From NCBI GenBank assembly GCA_002471015.1, contig DKPB01000016.1, forward strand, positions 1-40,808: a stretch of 40,808 nucleotides of DNA. The letters run 5' to 3'. The stretch is from Stenotrophomonas sp. UBA7346. GTDB lineage: Bacteria; Pseudomonadota; Gammaproteobacteria; Xanthomonadales; Xanthomonadaceae. Positions 1 to 8,271 of the stretch are shown here, piece after piece. The first letter of the stretch is position 1; every line of letters begins with the position of its first letter. The notes below the pieces were generated by a model. It saw nothing but the letters and a program-made list of their open reading frames with translations, was not told the DNA's origin and did no database searches. The position numbers were made by a program, and so were the translations under genes.

Positions 1-954
1 ACCGGGCTCGCCGGCCGCACGCGGCGACGTGCCGGGTGGCTCCACCAACAGGCCCGGGGCCAGACCGCCACGGGCTGCGCCCCACGCGGAGCGGGCAGCC
101 GCCATCTCATCGAAGCTGAGCGCCTTGAATGCGTCCACCGGTTGGTTGAACAAGGTCCTGCCAACCGCGTCGTAGCCGTCGATCAGCGACAGGTTGGCGC
201 GCACCTGCTGCACGCTGATGGTCTTTCCGCTGTTGCTGCTTGCGGCCTGGGCGATGCTTCGCTCCAGCTGCTGGAACTCAGCAGCGGACTGACTGGCAAA
301 GGCCAACGGGTCATTGCCAAAGGCGCGTACCGGGTAACCGTTGATTACCGCATCCGGGTGCTTGAGCGCGGTGCTCAGTTCGAAGTTGCTGAAGCCACGC
401 CCCGGCGGTGCATTCTCGACAAATGCCACGATCGGACGGCGGGCAGCAATCGCATTCTCGAAGTATTCCGGGCTACCCGCATTCCACATCATGTCCTGCA
501 GCGCGCCGGCGTAGTTCGCTGCGCGCGGCTCGTAGCCATGGAGTTCCATGAAGTGCTGGAACTTGCCTTCCACCACCCTGAACTCGGTTCGCGCTGCCGA
601 TTCCGTGCCCAGCTCGTTGATGAAGCGGCCCCAAGGCGTATCACCGATGATGCCGGCCTTCTTGCCGGTATCGCCTATATATGTCTCCGCATTCTGGAAG
701 TTCGACACGCCCTTGCCGTCTACCCCCGAGAAACCGACGTAGTCCATGTTGGCAGGCAGCCTTGGCGGGTTCGCCCGCATCTGCCGGGCAAGGTAGTCCG
801 CATAGCTGGACGTTCCATCCGGACCCGACCCGGGTGATTTCAGGTAGCTGATGACCTGGTCTATCTGCGCCGGTGTCAGCGGCTTGCCATCGGCGGCATT
901 GGTTGCCGCCGACAATGTTGTGCGCGCGTAGTCGTCAAAGACGAAGTCGGTCAT
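1..954 (-). CDS. Candidate X-T4SS effector, 3' end outside window
   Basis: The reading frame is open from the ATG at 954 to the left edge, giving 318 residues with no stop, so the C-terminus is missing. There is no signal peptide or membrane segment. Its start overlaps the stop of the upstream gene by ATGA, so the two are translationally coupled. The visible part does not match a family I can name with certainty. A stretch near residues 150-160 containing MMWNAGSPEYF resembles the lysozyme-superfamily helix (MxWxxG), so a peptidoglycan hydrolase is possible. The position in a row of T4SS cargo genes, the lack of an export signal and the partner gene suggest an X-Tfe effector. The decisive C-terminal secretion domain (XVIPCD) would lie outside the window, so the role is inferred. 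Confidence 0.6.
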   Translation of the reverse strand, partial: MTDFVFDDYARTTLSAATNAADGKPLTPAQIDQVISYLKSPGSGPDGTSSYADYLARQMRANPPRLPANMDYVGFSGVDGKGVSNFQNAETYIGDTGKKAGIIGDTPWGRFINELGTESAARTEFRVVEGKFQHFMELHGYEPRAANYAGALQDMMWNAGSPEYFENAIAARRPIVAFVENAPPGRGFSNFELSTALKHPDAVINGYPVRAFGNDPLAFASQSAAEFQQLERSIAQAASSNSGKTISVQQVRANLSLIDGYDAVGRTLFNQPVDAFKALSFDEMAAARSAWGAARGGLAPGLLVEPPGTSPRAAGEPG

Positions 955-1490
955 GCGCCCTCCTCGCCGCTTCCGCGCGCGGGGATGCGGACCTGCGCAA
1001 GCAGCAGATCACCCGCGCCCTGCAGGTCAATGTCCGGGCTTGCCGACGCTGCCGCACCGGCTGGCACCGCGATGCCACGCTCCATCAGCAGCGCTGTCCG
1101 TGTGATAGCCATGTAACGCAGGTCGTAGGCAACACGGGAGCGGTTTTCGAAAACCGATACCAGACCTTTGGCCAGGCCTCGCAGGAACTCGAAATCGGAC
1201 TCGTCGCTATTGAGCGTCCGCTTCAACTCCAGCACTGCATCCAACACCCAGTCCCGGCCAAGATCCAGCGTGAAAACGCGCTCACGCTGGCCCGCCGAGC
1301 GCACCTGCAGGTCAGCACCAAAACACCCGATACCGGCTATGCGCTCCTCGCCACGGTAGATCGCATAGCGATACTCGTTGTGGCTTGGGTCTTCCGGCGG
1401 CGAAGCGGGCACCATCTGCGGCTGCGGGATCCACAAGCCGTTGCTGTTGTCGACCGCCGAATCCAGATGGGGCTCAAAGTTCAAAGGCAT
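951..1490 (-). CDS. Small soluble protein coupled to the left-edge effector candidate
   Basis: A 179-residue protein starts at the ATG at 1490; an in-frame stop lies about 30 bases upstream, so no earlier ATG is available. Its TGA overlaps the next ATG (ATGA at 951-954), the same coupling seen between the lipoprotein and lipase further up. Unlike the other presumed immunity proteins it has no signal peptide or lipobox. It has an acidic, mixed alpha/beta-looking sequence with an Ala-rich stretch near residue 147. I do not recognise the family. It could be an immunity protein for a toxin acting in the cytoplasm, or a chaperone/adaptor that holds the effector before secretion. Position supports a partner role; the mechanism is unknown. 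Confidence 0.6.
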   Translation of the reverse strand: MPLNFEPHLDSAVDNSNGLWIPQPQMVPASPPEDPSHNEYRYAIYRGEERIAGIGCFGADLQVRSAGQRERVFTLDLGRDWVLDAVLELKRTLNSDESDFEFLRGLAKGLVSVFENRSRVAYDLRYMAITRTALLMERGIAVPAGAAASASPDIDLQGAGDLLLAQVRIPARGSGEEGA

Positions 1491-1811
1491 TGCCGGGGTC
1501 TCGCAGATGGTTGTTTACAGGTAGGGAGAAGCTGCCGCACGTTTCGCCGGTTGAAGATGCTGTAGCGTCAAGGCGCTGGGAAGTGACTTCATGGCGTCCG
1601 AAGTTAAGTGGCACGCTGGATACCCGTGTTGTGCGCAGGCAAGCGCACAACTGTGCAGGGTGGCTGCCATCCCTATCCAGTCACCTGCGTCAAAACATGC
1701 CTGCGTGGGTGCCCCGGCCAGCCGAAGCCGACCGGGCCCCACGCCACACATCTGCCTTGTTCCGGCCAAACCGGCCACAGCCGGTGGTGACATGCAAGCC
1801 AGGTGATTGCC
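1491..1811. other. Gap between cargo genes, no convincing gene
   Basis: These 321 bases separate the small Cys-containing protein from the coupled pair at the left edge. A 92-codon minus-strand frame (1515-1793) and short plus-strand frames exist. None has a clear ribosome binding site or a plausible protein composition. A GGCC-rich short inverted repeat occurs around 1760-1785, but without a T-tract. The gap probably contains the promoter of the 1490-to-left-edge transcript, but I see no clear -35/-10 pair. Confidence 0.35.
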
Positions 1812-2150
1812 TCAATGCTTGAACGGACTGTATTCCGGCCTGCCGCCACCGCTCCAGCGACCAGAATCTTCGGCCTGCGGGCAGATGGTCAGGTATTCCT
1901 GGAAGGACTTGGTGTCGTCCTGCGTCCAGCTCTTGCCGTACGGATTGATCGGCTTGCAGTAGGGCATGAACATGAACTGCCCGGTGTAATTGGGCATGGG
2001 CTTCCAGCAAGGTGCCCTGACATCCTGCCCCTTCGTGCAGAACAGGAACGGGTCACCGGCACGGTAGCTGAGGCCGTTGCCGGACTGCGCTGCCGCGCCG
2101 AAGCTGAGCAGCATCAAGGCGATCGAGCCGATCTTGAACATGGTCTTCAT
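1812..2150 (-). CDS. Small exported Cys-containing protein, candidate second immunity protein
   Basis: A 112-residue protein with a good Shine-Dalgarno (GAGGGA) before the ATG at 2150. Residues 1-21 form a typical Sec signal peptide ending in AAAQS. The mature part is about 90 residues with four Cys, enough for two disulfides, and is rich in Pro and aromatic residues. There is no lipobox, so it should be free in the periplasm. It follows the two-domain peptidoglycan hydrolase (2304-4142) by 153 bases on the same strand. That effector has two different catalytic domains and already has a lipoprotein upstream, so this protein may neutralise the second domain. The family is not recognised; the immunity role is inferred from position and predicted export. 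Confidence 0.6.
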   Translation of the reverse strand: MKTMFKIGSIALMLLSFGAAAQSGNGLSYRAGDPFLFCTKGQDVRAPCWKPMPNYTGQFMFMPYCKPINPYGKSWTQDDTKSFQEYLTICPQAEDSGRWSGGGRPEYSPFKH

Positions 2151-2303
2151 GGGATTCCCTCTTCAGCGCATCGCGCCGCTTCCATCTGCTGCGGTGGTGG
2201 TCAAGTGAAGCGCCGACAATGCGGCCGTTGCGCCTTGCCGATGCATCCATGCACCGGCAAGGCCGTTCCAATCCCCGCCAGCAGTGGGCCGGCAGGGGTC
2301 AAC

Positions 2304-4142
2304 TCAACGCTGCGGATCGTTGCTGGTCTTGGCCGGGTCCTGGCTGGCCTGCTGCGCCTGCTGCACTTGCTGGCCCTGCTGCACCTGCTTGTCCCATTGG
2401 TTCTTGAGCGAGGAAGCGTAATCTTCGATCGTCTTCTGGATGCCGGCCACGTCCGCGTTGCGCGCAGCGTTCAACATCCGGTCGACGAAGGACGACTGGC
2501 CCTCACCACCCTGCTGCTGGCCATGCGTGGAGGCGGCCCCTGCGCGCAGCTGCTGGTTCATCGCCTCCCGCGACTCCCTGCCAAATGCACCGTCCACACC
2601 GATGCCGCGATCCTGCTGGAAACTGCGCAGAGCGTGTTCGGTCTGCGGGCCAAACATGCCACTGCGGGTTTCCAGCGGCTTGCCGTCAGCGCCCTTGTAG
2701 CCCAGTTGATTGAGCTGCTCCTGCAAGGCCTTCACCTCGCTGCCAGTGGCGCCGGATCGCAGCACGCCATTGCTTGCTGGCGCAGCACGTGAGGCTTCGC
2801 CATTGCCCCGCTCTGCGGCACGCAGCTCCGGCAATGGATCAATCTTGCGACCGTCACGCCACAGCTCGAAGTGCAGGTGGGTGTCACCCTTGGCCGGCGT
2901 ATTGCCGGTGCGCCCCATCGTTCCGATCTGCTCACCGGCCTCCACGCGTGCACCATCGCGCACCGAGAACCGATCCAGGTGGAAGTACTTGGTGACCGAG
3001 CCGTCATCGTGGGTGATGCGCACCGTATTGCCTGCCGCCCCGTTGTTCGGCGATACCGTTACCTTGCCGCCGGCGAAAGCAACGATGGGATCACCCACAT
3101 TGCCCTGGATATCGATACCACCATGGGTGCGGCCACCACTGCGTGCGGTACCGAACTCCCCGTGGCCCTCACGCGGCTTGTCGGCACGGTTGATCTGGTC
3201 GTTGCCAGGCGTCGGCCAGGCCGTACCACCGTTGCCGCGGGCCTGCGGCTCGGCCGGCTGATTGCGCTCGCCAGCCGGACGCGCCTGCTGGGCGGTGATG
3301 GCTTCGCGGGTACGCTCGTCGGCCTTGCCACTGGGCTCCAGACCGTTGGCCTGCTGGAAGCTCCTGACCGCCTCGGCCGTGCGTTGGCCATAGATGGCAC
3401 TGTTGGTTTCCAGTGTGCCACCCTGGGCATCGCGGAAGCCCAACTGGTTCAGCGACTCCTGCAGGGCGCGCACGTCATTGCCACGCTCACCGCGCTGCAG
3501 CACGCCATCGGCCAGCGGATCACGCTGCCCCGGCAACGCCGCACTTGCGGTGATGCCACGGTCCGGGATCGAGATGGCGGAATACTTGCCGTTCCAGTAC
3601 TGGGTGAACGAGGTCGCCAGATCGCGGTCATTCATGCCGCGCACCGTGTTGTACGGCTGACCGGTCACCTGCTCGAAATCGCGCGAGCTGATGTTGCCCA
3701 GGATGTTGCGGCGGGTGCTGTCCAGCGAAAAATTGCCGGTGGCGATCGCACTCTGGATGGACGCATAGCCTGCAGCACCCTGCTGGTGCGCCAGGTACAT
3801 GTCCAGGCCATTGGGGTTCTCGGCACCGGACAGGTAAGGCCGACCACTGTGTTCGTGGCGCGACATGATGTCGGTGCGGTTGCGCCCATACAGCGTGGCT
3901 GCTGCTTCGGTGTTGGCCGCCGGGTCGAACTCGCGGCCGGTCAGTCCATAGGCCTTGGCGGTGCCGGGAACGAACTGGAACAAGCCCTTCGCGTGGCTAT
4001 CCTCGTTGTAGGCATTGGCGTTGAACTTGCCGCCGGTTTCAATATAGGCAAAACGCAGGAAGTCCTCGCGCGGGATGTTGCTGCGCTCAGCCTGGCGTTC
4101 GATGATGTCGAGTACAGCGCTTCTGTCGTGTGGATTGGCCAT
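2304..4142 (-). CDS. X-T4SS effector: lytic transglycosylase plus M23 peptidase with two PG-binding domains
   Basis: A 612-residue protein without a signal peptide, starting at the ATG at 4142 behind GAGGAG. Domains in order: a lysozyme/SLT-like domain (about 10-190) with ETGG at 35-38, where E35 is the likely catalytic acid, plus AKGLFQF at 51-57; a PG-binding type 1 repeat (213-283); an M23 metallopeptidase (about 325-440) with zinc ligands H340, D344 and the HxH at 422-424; a second PG-binding repeat (459-530); and a C-terminal tail ending in a Gln-rich stretch. It can be expected to cut both the glycan strand and the peptide of peptidoglycan in a target cell's periplasm. Lack of an export signal fits delivery by the adjacent T4SS. 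The tail (residues 551-595) shares a motif with the lipase effector. A lipoprotein gene precedes it and a small exported protein follows it. Confidence 0.85.
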   Translation of the reverse strand: MANPHDRSAVLDIIERQAERSNIPREDFLRFAYIETGGKFNANAYNEDSHAKGLFQFVPGTAKAYGLTGREFDPAANTEAAATLYGRNRTDIMSRHEHSGRPYLSGAENPNGLDMYLAHQQGAAGYASIQSAIATGNFSLDSTRRNILGNISSRDFEQVTGQPYNTVRGMNDRDLATSFTQYWNGKYSAISIPDRGITASAALPGQRDPLADGVLQRGERGNDVRALQESLNQLGFRDAQGGTLETNSAIYGQRTAEAVRSFQQANGLEPSGKADERTREAITAQQARPAGERNQPAEPQARGNGGTAWPTPGNDQINRADKPREGHGEFGTARSGGRTHGGIDIQGNVGDPIVAFAGGKVTVSPNNGAAGNTVRITHDDGSVTKYFHLDRFSVRDGARVEAGEQIGTMGRTGNTPAKGDTHLHFELWRDGRKIDPLPELRAAERGNGEASRAAPASNGVLRSGATGSEVKALQEQLNQLGYKGADGKPLETRSGMFGPQTEHALRSFQQDRGIGVDGAFGRESREAMNQQLRAGAASTHGQQQGGEGQSSFVDRMLNAARNADVAGIQKTIEDYASSLKNQWDKQVQQGQQVQQAQQASQDPAKTSNDPQR

Positions 4143-4241
4143 CGTTGGCTCCTCAGGTGAAGTGCGGCCGCGGCGGGCCGCAGGACGTCAACCGGACTCA
4201 ATCCTTGAGTCATTTACAGAGCGGTCAACTCGAAAGGGATG

Positions 4242-5129
4242 TCAGGGCTGGTAGCGCCCTTCCTTCGTGTCGAAGACATAGGTTACCGCATCTTCGGCGC
4301 CAAGATCGCGCGTTTTATCGGGGCCTGAAATTTCCTTGCCTGCCAGCGCGATCTTCACATTGGGTAGACCTGCCTGACCAGGCGCTTCGAAGGACAAGGT
4401 ACCGGTGCTGACAGCACACGGCATGATCTTGTTGTCATCGCAGGCCGCCGTGTTGTCGCTGCCCGCCACCACCGAGCCCAGGTAACCCCAGCTGCGGAAG
4501 GACAGGTCATCGACGTTGTGCGGGTCGAACAGGAACAAGGCATACAGGGATTGCGCCACACCATTGTCGAAGCTGCGGGTGGGCAGTGCCAGCAGCAGGC
4601 GACCGTCAGCGATTTCCTGCGACAGCGGCTTGCGGGTTTCATCGATCGCATCGGGCTGGTCGTTGTGACCAAACTCGCCGACATAGCCGTCGGTATCCAC
4701 CTGCGACCAGATCGGCTTGCCTGCCTCCTCCGCCTTCACGAAGGTGGCCTGGGCAATGGCCACGTGGCCGGGCTCCATCATGCCGCCATCGGACTCGGCG
4801 CTGTCGTCACCCTCGGTGCTGGTGGCAAAGCCGGTGAAGTACTGTCGCCCCTTCAGCGTGAACGGGTAGCCATACCAGTAGCTCACCATCGCCCCGCTAT
4901 CAATCTTGTAGCTGACGGCGCCGTCGCCGTCGCGTTGATAGATGACGTAAAGAACGCTGTCGGGGGATGGCGCTTTGAGATCGGTCATGCCTGGGTCCTT
5001 TGTCTGATCCGCAGCAGCCGGGACGCCCCCGGCCGCCGCAGCCTGTGCTGCCTCGGTATTGCCTTGTTGACTGCAACCCGCCAATGCCAATGCCAGCAGT
5101 ACAGCCATCGTCGTCGTTGAATGTTTCAT
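4242..5129 (-). CDS. Periplasmic lipoprotein, candidate immunity protein (X-Tfi)
   Basis: A 295-residue protein with a strong ribosome binding site (GAGGAG, 5-base spacing) before the ATG at 5129. Residues 1-18 are a lipoprotein signal; the lipobox is LAGC with C19 as the lipidated Cys. The mature protein begins with a low-complexity Ala/Gln-rich linker, followed by a folded domain of about 240 residues rich in Tyr, Asp and Gly. The family is not recognised. It lies directly upstream of the peptidoglycan hydrolase effector gene (99 bases), matching the arrangement in which the antitoxin is made first. In X-T4SS species, immunity proteins are typically lipoproteins of the periplasm that protect against sister-cell attack. 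The assignment to the 2304-4142 toxin is inferred from position. Confidence 0.75.
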   Translation of the reverse strand: MKHSTTTMAVLLALALAGCSQQGNTEAAQAAAAGGVPAAADQTKDPGMTDLKAPSPDSVLYVIYQRDGDGAVSYKIDSGAMVSYWYGYPFTLKGRQYFTGFATSTEGDDSAESDGGMMEPGHVAIAQATFVKAEEAGKPIWSQVDTDGYVGEFGHNDQPDAIDETRKPLSQEIADGRLLLALPTRSFDNGVAQSLYALFLFDPHNVDDLSFRSWGYLGSVVAGSDNTAACDDNKIMPCAVSTGTLSFEAPGQAGLPNVKIALAGKEISGPDKTRDLGAEDAVTYVFDTKEGRYQP

Positions 5130-5181
5130 GCAAACTCCTCAAGGCATCGTGAAAACAAATGGCGACAGCGCCAACTGCGGG

Positions 5182-6438
5182 TCATCCGTAACGCGCCATG
5201 TCCTGCTGCTGTGCCTCATGCTGGCGTGCACCTTGCTGCGCGGCTGCTTCACGTTGTGTCAGTACCTGGGCATGCTGGTCGGCGCGCGCCTGCCATTCCT
5301 GGCCGGCCTGCGACGCCTGCAGGGCTTCCGTGGCCGCGCGCATGCCATCCGGGCTGCCGCTGCGGGCGGCTTCCAGCAAACGCGCCACGTGGGCCTGTTG
5401 CGGGTCTGCTGCCGCGCCACGCGCGTCCAGCATGGCCGCCTTGTCTTCGTTCCCCTTGCCGGGTGCATCCTGGAACTGATTGTTGCGCCCTTCGCGCAGC
5501 AGTTCCTCGCGTGCCGCCGGCGCGCCTGCCGGATCACGGTCACTGAAGTAATCGACACCGTCGCGTATCCAGCCCACCGGACCGCGCGCGCCAATGGTGA
5601 CCGCGCGCCGCAGCGACTGCACATCACCGCGGTAGTTGTCGATCATCGGCGCGTTGTCCGTGGCGCGCTGCAGCGCCGCTGGATCCTGCAACACAGAAAC
5701 GTCCGGCTTCCCCTTGCCATCCAGGGGCAGGAAGTTGTGCATGCTGTGCGACCCCATCGAGCGCCCTGCAGCGACAACTGCCAGATCCGGCGTGATCGCG
5801 TCCACGAAGCGGTTGTTGAAATAACCCGATTGGTTGAGGACCGACATTTCCTTCTCGGTGGCATAGACACGCACGTCGCCATACTGGGGACTGGCCGCGC
5901 TCACCGCATCGTTGGCCATCACATGGTTCAACACCTTGCCGTTCGGGCCAGGCGGGATCTTCAGATCCAGGCTGGCCGCACCATAGGCGTTGAAGGTTTC
6001 GCCACGCAGGTCGAAATGGTGGGCCGACACCTGCGCCAGCGTGCCACCCAGCGAATGCCCGGTAACCGTGACCTGGGGCGCCTCCATGCCAGGCCGTTCA
6101 CCAATGGTCTTTGAATATTCGAGCGCGCGCCGGGTCAGGGCGATGGCATCTTCGGCCTGCGGGTTGGTGCGCCGGGTGACCATGGAGCCATCGGCGATCA
6201 CCGCATCCTTCCAGATCTGCTCGGTGCCGCGGTGGGCAACCACGATCTCACCATCACTCAGGCGTTGGTAGATCGTGCCCTGGTAGCCGTTGTCCGGGTT
6301 GCTGGCGTGTTCAAGGATCTGGTAATTGCCGCTGGGGGTTCGCTCTTCCTGCGAGGGATCGGCAGGCCCCAATCGGTAATCATCCGAGTAGGAGTCGTTG
6401 GCCAGTTCGGCGTAGTCCTGGGAGGTCAGCTTGCTCAT
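5182..6438 (-). CDS. X-T4SS lipase effector (alpha/beta hydrolase, class 3 lipase type)
   Basis: A 418-residue protein without a signal peptide. The nucleophile elbow GHSLGG is at 127-132 with Ser129. D177 (in NDAVS) and H231 or H234 (in HSMHNF) are candidates for the rest of the triad. VVAHRGTE near 66-73 is the oxyanion-side strand and loop typical of class 3 lipases. The C-terminal 100 residues are Ala/Gln-rich and carry a motif HVARLLEAAR (350-359), which matches a similar motif in the tail of the 2304-4142 effector. Its ATG overlaps the TGA of the upstream lipoprotein gene (ATGA at 6435-6438). The likely role is to attack membrane phospholipids of a competitor after T4SS delivery. Effector status comes from context and missing export signal; the lipase fold is directly supported. 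Confidence 0.85.
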   Translation of the reverse strand: MSKLTSQDYAELANDSYSDDYRLGPADPSQEERTPSGNYQILEHASNPDNGYQGTIYQRLSDGEIVVAHRGTEQIWKDAVIADGSMVTRRTNPQAEDAIALTRRALEYSKTIGERPGMEAPQVTVTGHSLGGTLAQVSAHHFDLRGETFNAYGAASLDLKIPPGPNGKVLNHVMANDAVSAASPQYGDVRVYATEKEMSVLNQSGYFNNRFVDAITPDLAVVAAGRSMGSHSMHNFLPLDGKGKPDVSVLQDPAALQRATDNAPMIDNYRGDVQSLRRAVTIGARGPVGWIRDGVDYFSDRDPAGAPAAREELLREGRNNQFQDAPGKGNEDKAAMLDARGAAADPQQAHVARLLEAARSGSPDGMRAATEALQASQAGQEWQARADQHAQVLTQREAAAQQGARQHEAQQQDMARYG

Positions 6439-7127
6439 GAGGCGATCTCCTTCGCACTGAGCGTGATGCTGAAGAACTCATCGCGCTTGTCGGCGGGTAC
6501 CTTGTCCAGGCTGGCATCACCCAGATCGCGGAACGCGTCCATCTTCGCGCGCGGGTAGTAGCCGGACCAGAAGTAGCGGGTTTCCTGCCCACCCGCAATC
6601 ACCTTCTCTGCCGGCAGGCCAAAGATGAAGCGCGTATTTGCCTCATCACCCGTCGCCTTCAATACCACGCGCGCCTCGGCCAGGGCCCAATGGCACACCG
6701 CACGGCCGAAGTAATCCTCGTCGACGATCTGATCCAGATAGACGATGCCGGTGTACTCGGCGTCTGAGACCTTCTTCAGCGTGATCGGCTCATTGCTGGT
6801 GATGCGCGGAATGGCGCCGGCTACCGGATCGATGTTGCCGCACTCACCGGGGTTCTGGACATCGAACTGCGCCGCTGCGTTGATGAGCTCAAAGCCGCCA
6901 GGAGCATTGGCAAGCGTCATCCGGATCTCGTAGGCCTTGGTCGGGTTGCTGTTGAGCTTGCGCTGCGGGGCAACGGCTGCAGCGGCTTGGGGAGATGCAT
7001 TCATGGGAGCTTCGCTTCTGTTCTGCCTGTTGTTGCAGGCGGCGACGGGAACCAACACGGCGCAGGCCAGACCGGCCAAAGCCAACCGCGGGAAAAAGTT
7101 ACGGGGTGCAATATCAATACTTGGCAT
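6435..7127 (-). CDS. Lipoprotein, candidate immunity protein for the lipase effector
   Basis: A 230-residue protein if started at the ATG at 7127. The frame stays open to 7328, but the extra 67 residues do not look like protein and would bury the signal peptide. Residues 9-30 form a signal segment with a lipobox-like VAAC; C31 is the presumed lipidated residue. The mature domain is acidic with no family I recognise. Its stop overlaps the lipase start by ATGA, so the partner is made just before the toxin. Coupling plus lipoprotein export point to a cognate X-Tfi inhibitor of the lipase. The ribosome binding site is weak (GGAAC). Confidence 0.75.
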   Translation of the reverse strand: MPSIDIAPRNFFPRLALAGLACAVLVPVAACNNRQNRSEAPMNASPQAAAAVAPQRKLNSNPTKAYEIRMTLANAPGGFELINAAAQFDVQNPGECGNIDPVAGAIPRITSNEPITLKKVSDAEYTGIVYLDQIVDEDYFGRAVCHWALAEARVVLKATGDEANTRFIFGLPAEKVIAGGQETRYFWSGYYPRAKMDAFRDLGDASLDKVPADKRDEFFSITLSAKEIAS

Positions 7128-7722
7128 GAAAGGGGTTCCGTGTAGCGGACAGATGTTGGCTGCGCGGCGCGATCGTCCCGCGTGTAGCCAGATGAAACGA
7201 AGACCGGGCACACCCCTTGCATGGCTTCGTGCACAAATCGATTGAGGCGCTACCGCGGTGCGGAGCAGAAAGGACCGGACACAAACCAACCTCGCCGGAA
7301 CCGGATTCCGTCGAGCGGGTTGCAGCATGATTGTGGGGTGACAGGTTGTTCTCTGGCATATCCATACGCAGCGTCATCGTGTGGTCGATGCAAACGCAGG
7401 CAGCACACCGGCTACCCTTCCTTAATCGCGCACACCCCTTGCGCGACCCTGGCAATTTTGACTGGCAAGCACCCGACAGGCGACGTGACCAGCACATGCC
7501 AAAACTAACATCCCATCGCAAGAAGTTGAACCCTTGCGCTGATGTAGTCGTTACTCCTCACGCAACGCTAACAAGCAGAACGCAACACGGCCCCTGCAGG
7601 CCTGCGAAGCGGCCTGGAGAACAGCACGGCATTGCTGCGGGAAGCGGTTTGTTTCCATACACCCCGAACGCGTTGAAGGGCCACAGCGCTCTGCTCCCAG
7701 CTGTCATAGCTACAGAGCGCAA
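7128..7722. other. 595-base gap between the virB operon and the cargo operon
   Basis: No convincing gene is present. Short frames exist on both strands but lack ribosome binding sites. The gap probably holds the end of the virB operon transcript (see the stem-loop at 7686-7720) and the promoter of the cargo operon that begins at 7127. I could not identify a confident sigma-70 pair. Confidence 0.4.
7686..7720 (-). terminator. Stem-loop just downstream of the virB operon
   Basis: GCGCTCTG (7686-7693) pairs perfectly with CAGAGCGC (7713-7720). The 19-base loop contains a smaller dyad (AGCT, 7699-7702 and 7708-7711). It begins 3 bases after the DUF4189-type stop codon. There is no T-run after the stem on the minus strand, so it may be a weak or Rho-assisted terminator or an mRNA-stabilising hairpin. 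Confidence 0.4.
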
Positions 7723-8205
7723 TCACCGACCAGCAATGGCGCAGCCTTCCTGGATAATTTCGCAGCCCTGACCACACTCCTTCAGTGCGTCTCGGCGCAG
7801 CTTCCTCATCCCTCGATTTCCGGTTGCCACGCCGGTGGTCACGGGGTGACCACCGGCGACATCCACCACTGCGATATTTGAAGCTATCGCCATGCAAGCG
7901 TTATTGAAAACCCCCAATATCTCGCAACCAACCGCACCCTTGGCTTCACAGGAGCGCATGGCAAAGTCGGTTGCCGCCTGCTCAGTCGGGGCCTCCAGGG
8001 TCCAGCCCATCAGCCCCCGGTTCCCAACGGCCAAGGCACCCCATTGATCGATGCCACGGCCGCGAACCGTATCACCAACCCCATGCGCGGGAAGATAGAC
8101 GCTGTTATAGGCAGCAGATCCTGGTTGTGGTTGCTGAGCCATGGCCGAACTGGACAAAAAGGCAATCGCAAAGCCTGCAGAAAAAACCACCGATCGCATG
8201 TTCAT
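7723..8205 (-). CDS. Exported DUF4189-like protein at the end of the virB operon
   Basis: A 160-residue protein starting at the ATG at 8205, chosen because AGGAGG lies 7 bases upstream; the frame extends further but without a binding site. Residues 1-25 are a Sec signal ending in SSAMAQQ. The mature part shows the DUF4189 pattern: a WGALAVG strand, an alternating series of AxxxC segments (MRSCEAKGAVGCEIL) and a basic C-terminal region ending in paired Cys-containing strands. DUF4189 proteins are small exported domains of unknown function, and I recall them next to T4SS genes in Xanthomonadaceae. It follows virB6 by 66 bases and is probably cotranscribed. It could be a periplasmic accessory factor or an immunity protein. 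Family assignment is from memory of the pattern. Confidence 0.7.
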   Translation of the reverse strand: MNMRSVVFSAGFAIAFLSSSAMAQQPQPGSAAYNSVYLPAHGVGDTVRGRGIDQWGALAVGNRGLMGWTLEAPTEQAATDFAMRSCEAKGAVGCEILGVFNNACMAIASNIAVVDVAGGHPVTTGVATGNRGMRKLRRDALKECGQGCEIIQEGCAIAGR

Positions 8206-8271
8206 ATCAGGACCTCCTGCAAACAGCACACATGGAAACTGCATAGCCAAGTTCAAAACCATCGCGAAAAA

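Noticed and set aside
1515..1793. 92-codon minus-strand frame between cargo genes
   Set aside because: No ribosome binding site, and it shares its span with shadow frames on the other strand. It is kept only as a note on the gap.
2871..4160. 429-codon plus-strand open frame opposite the peptidoglycan hydrolase
   Set aside because: It mirrors a long, well-supported minus-strand gene in high-GC DNA. It has no domain or binding site, so it is a shadow frame.
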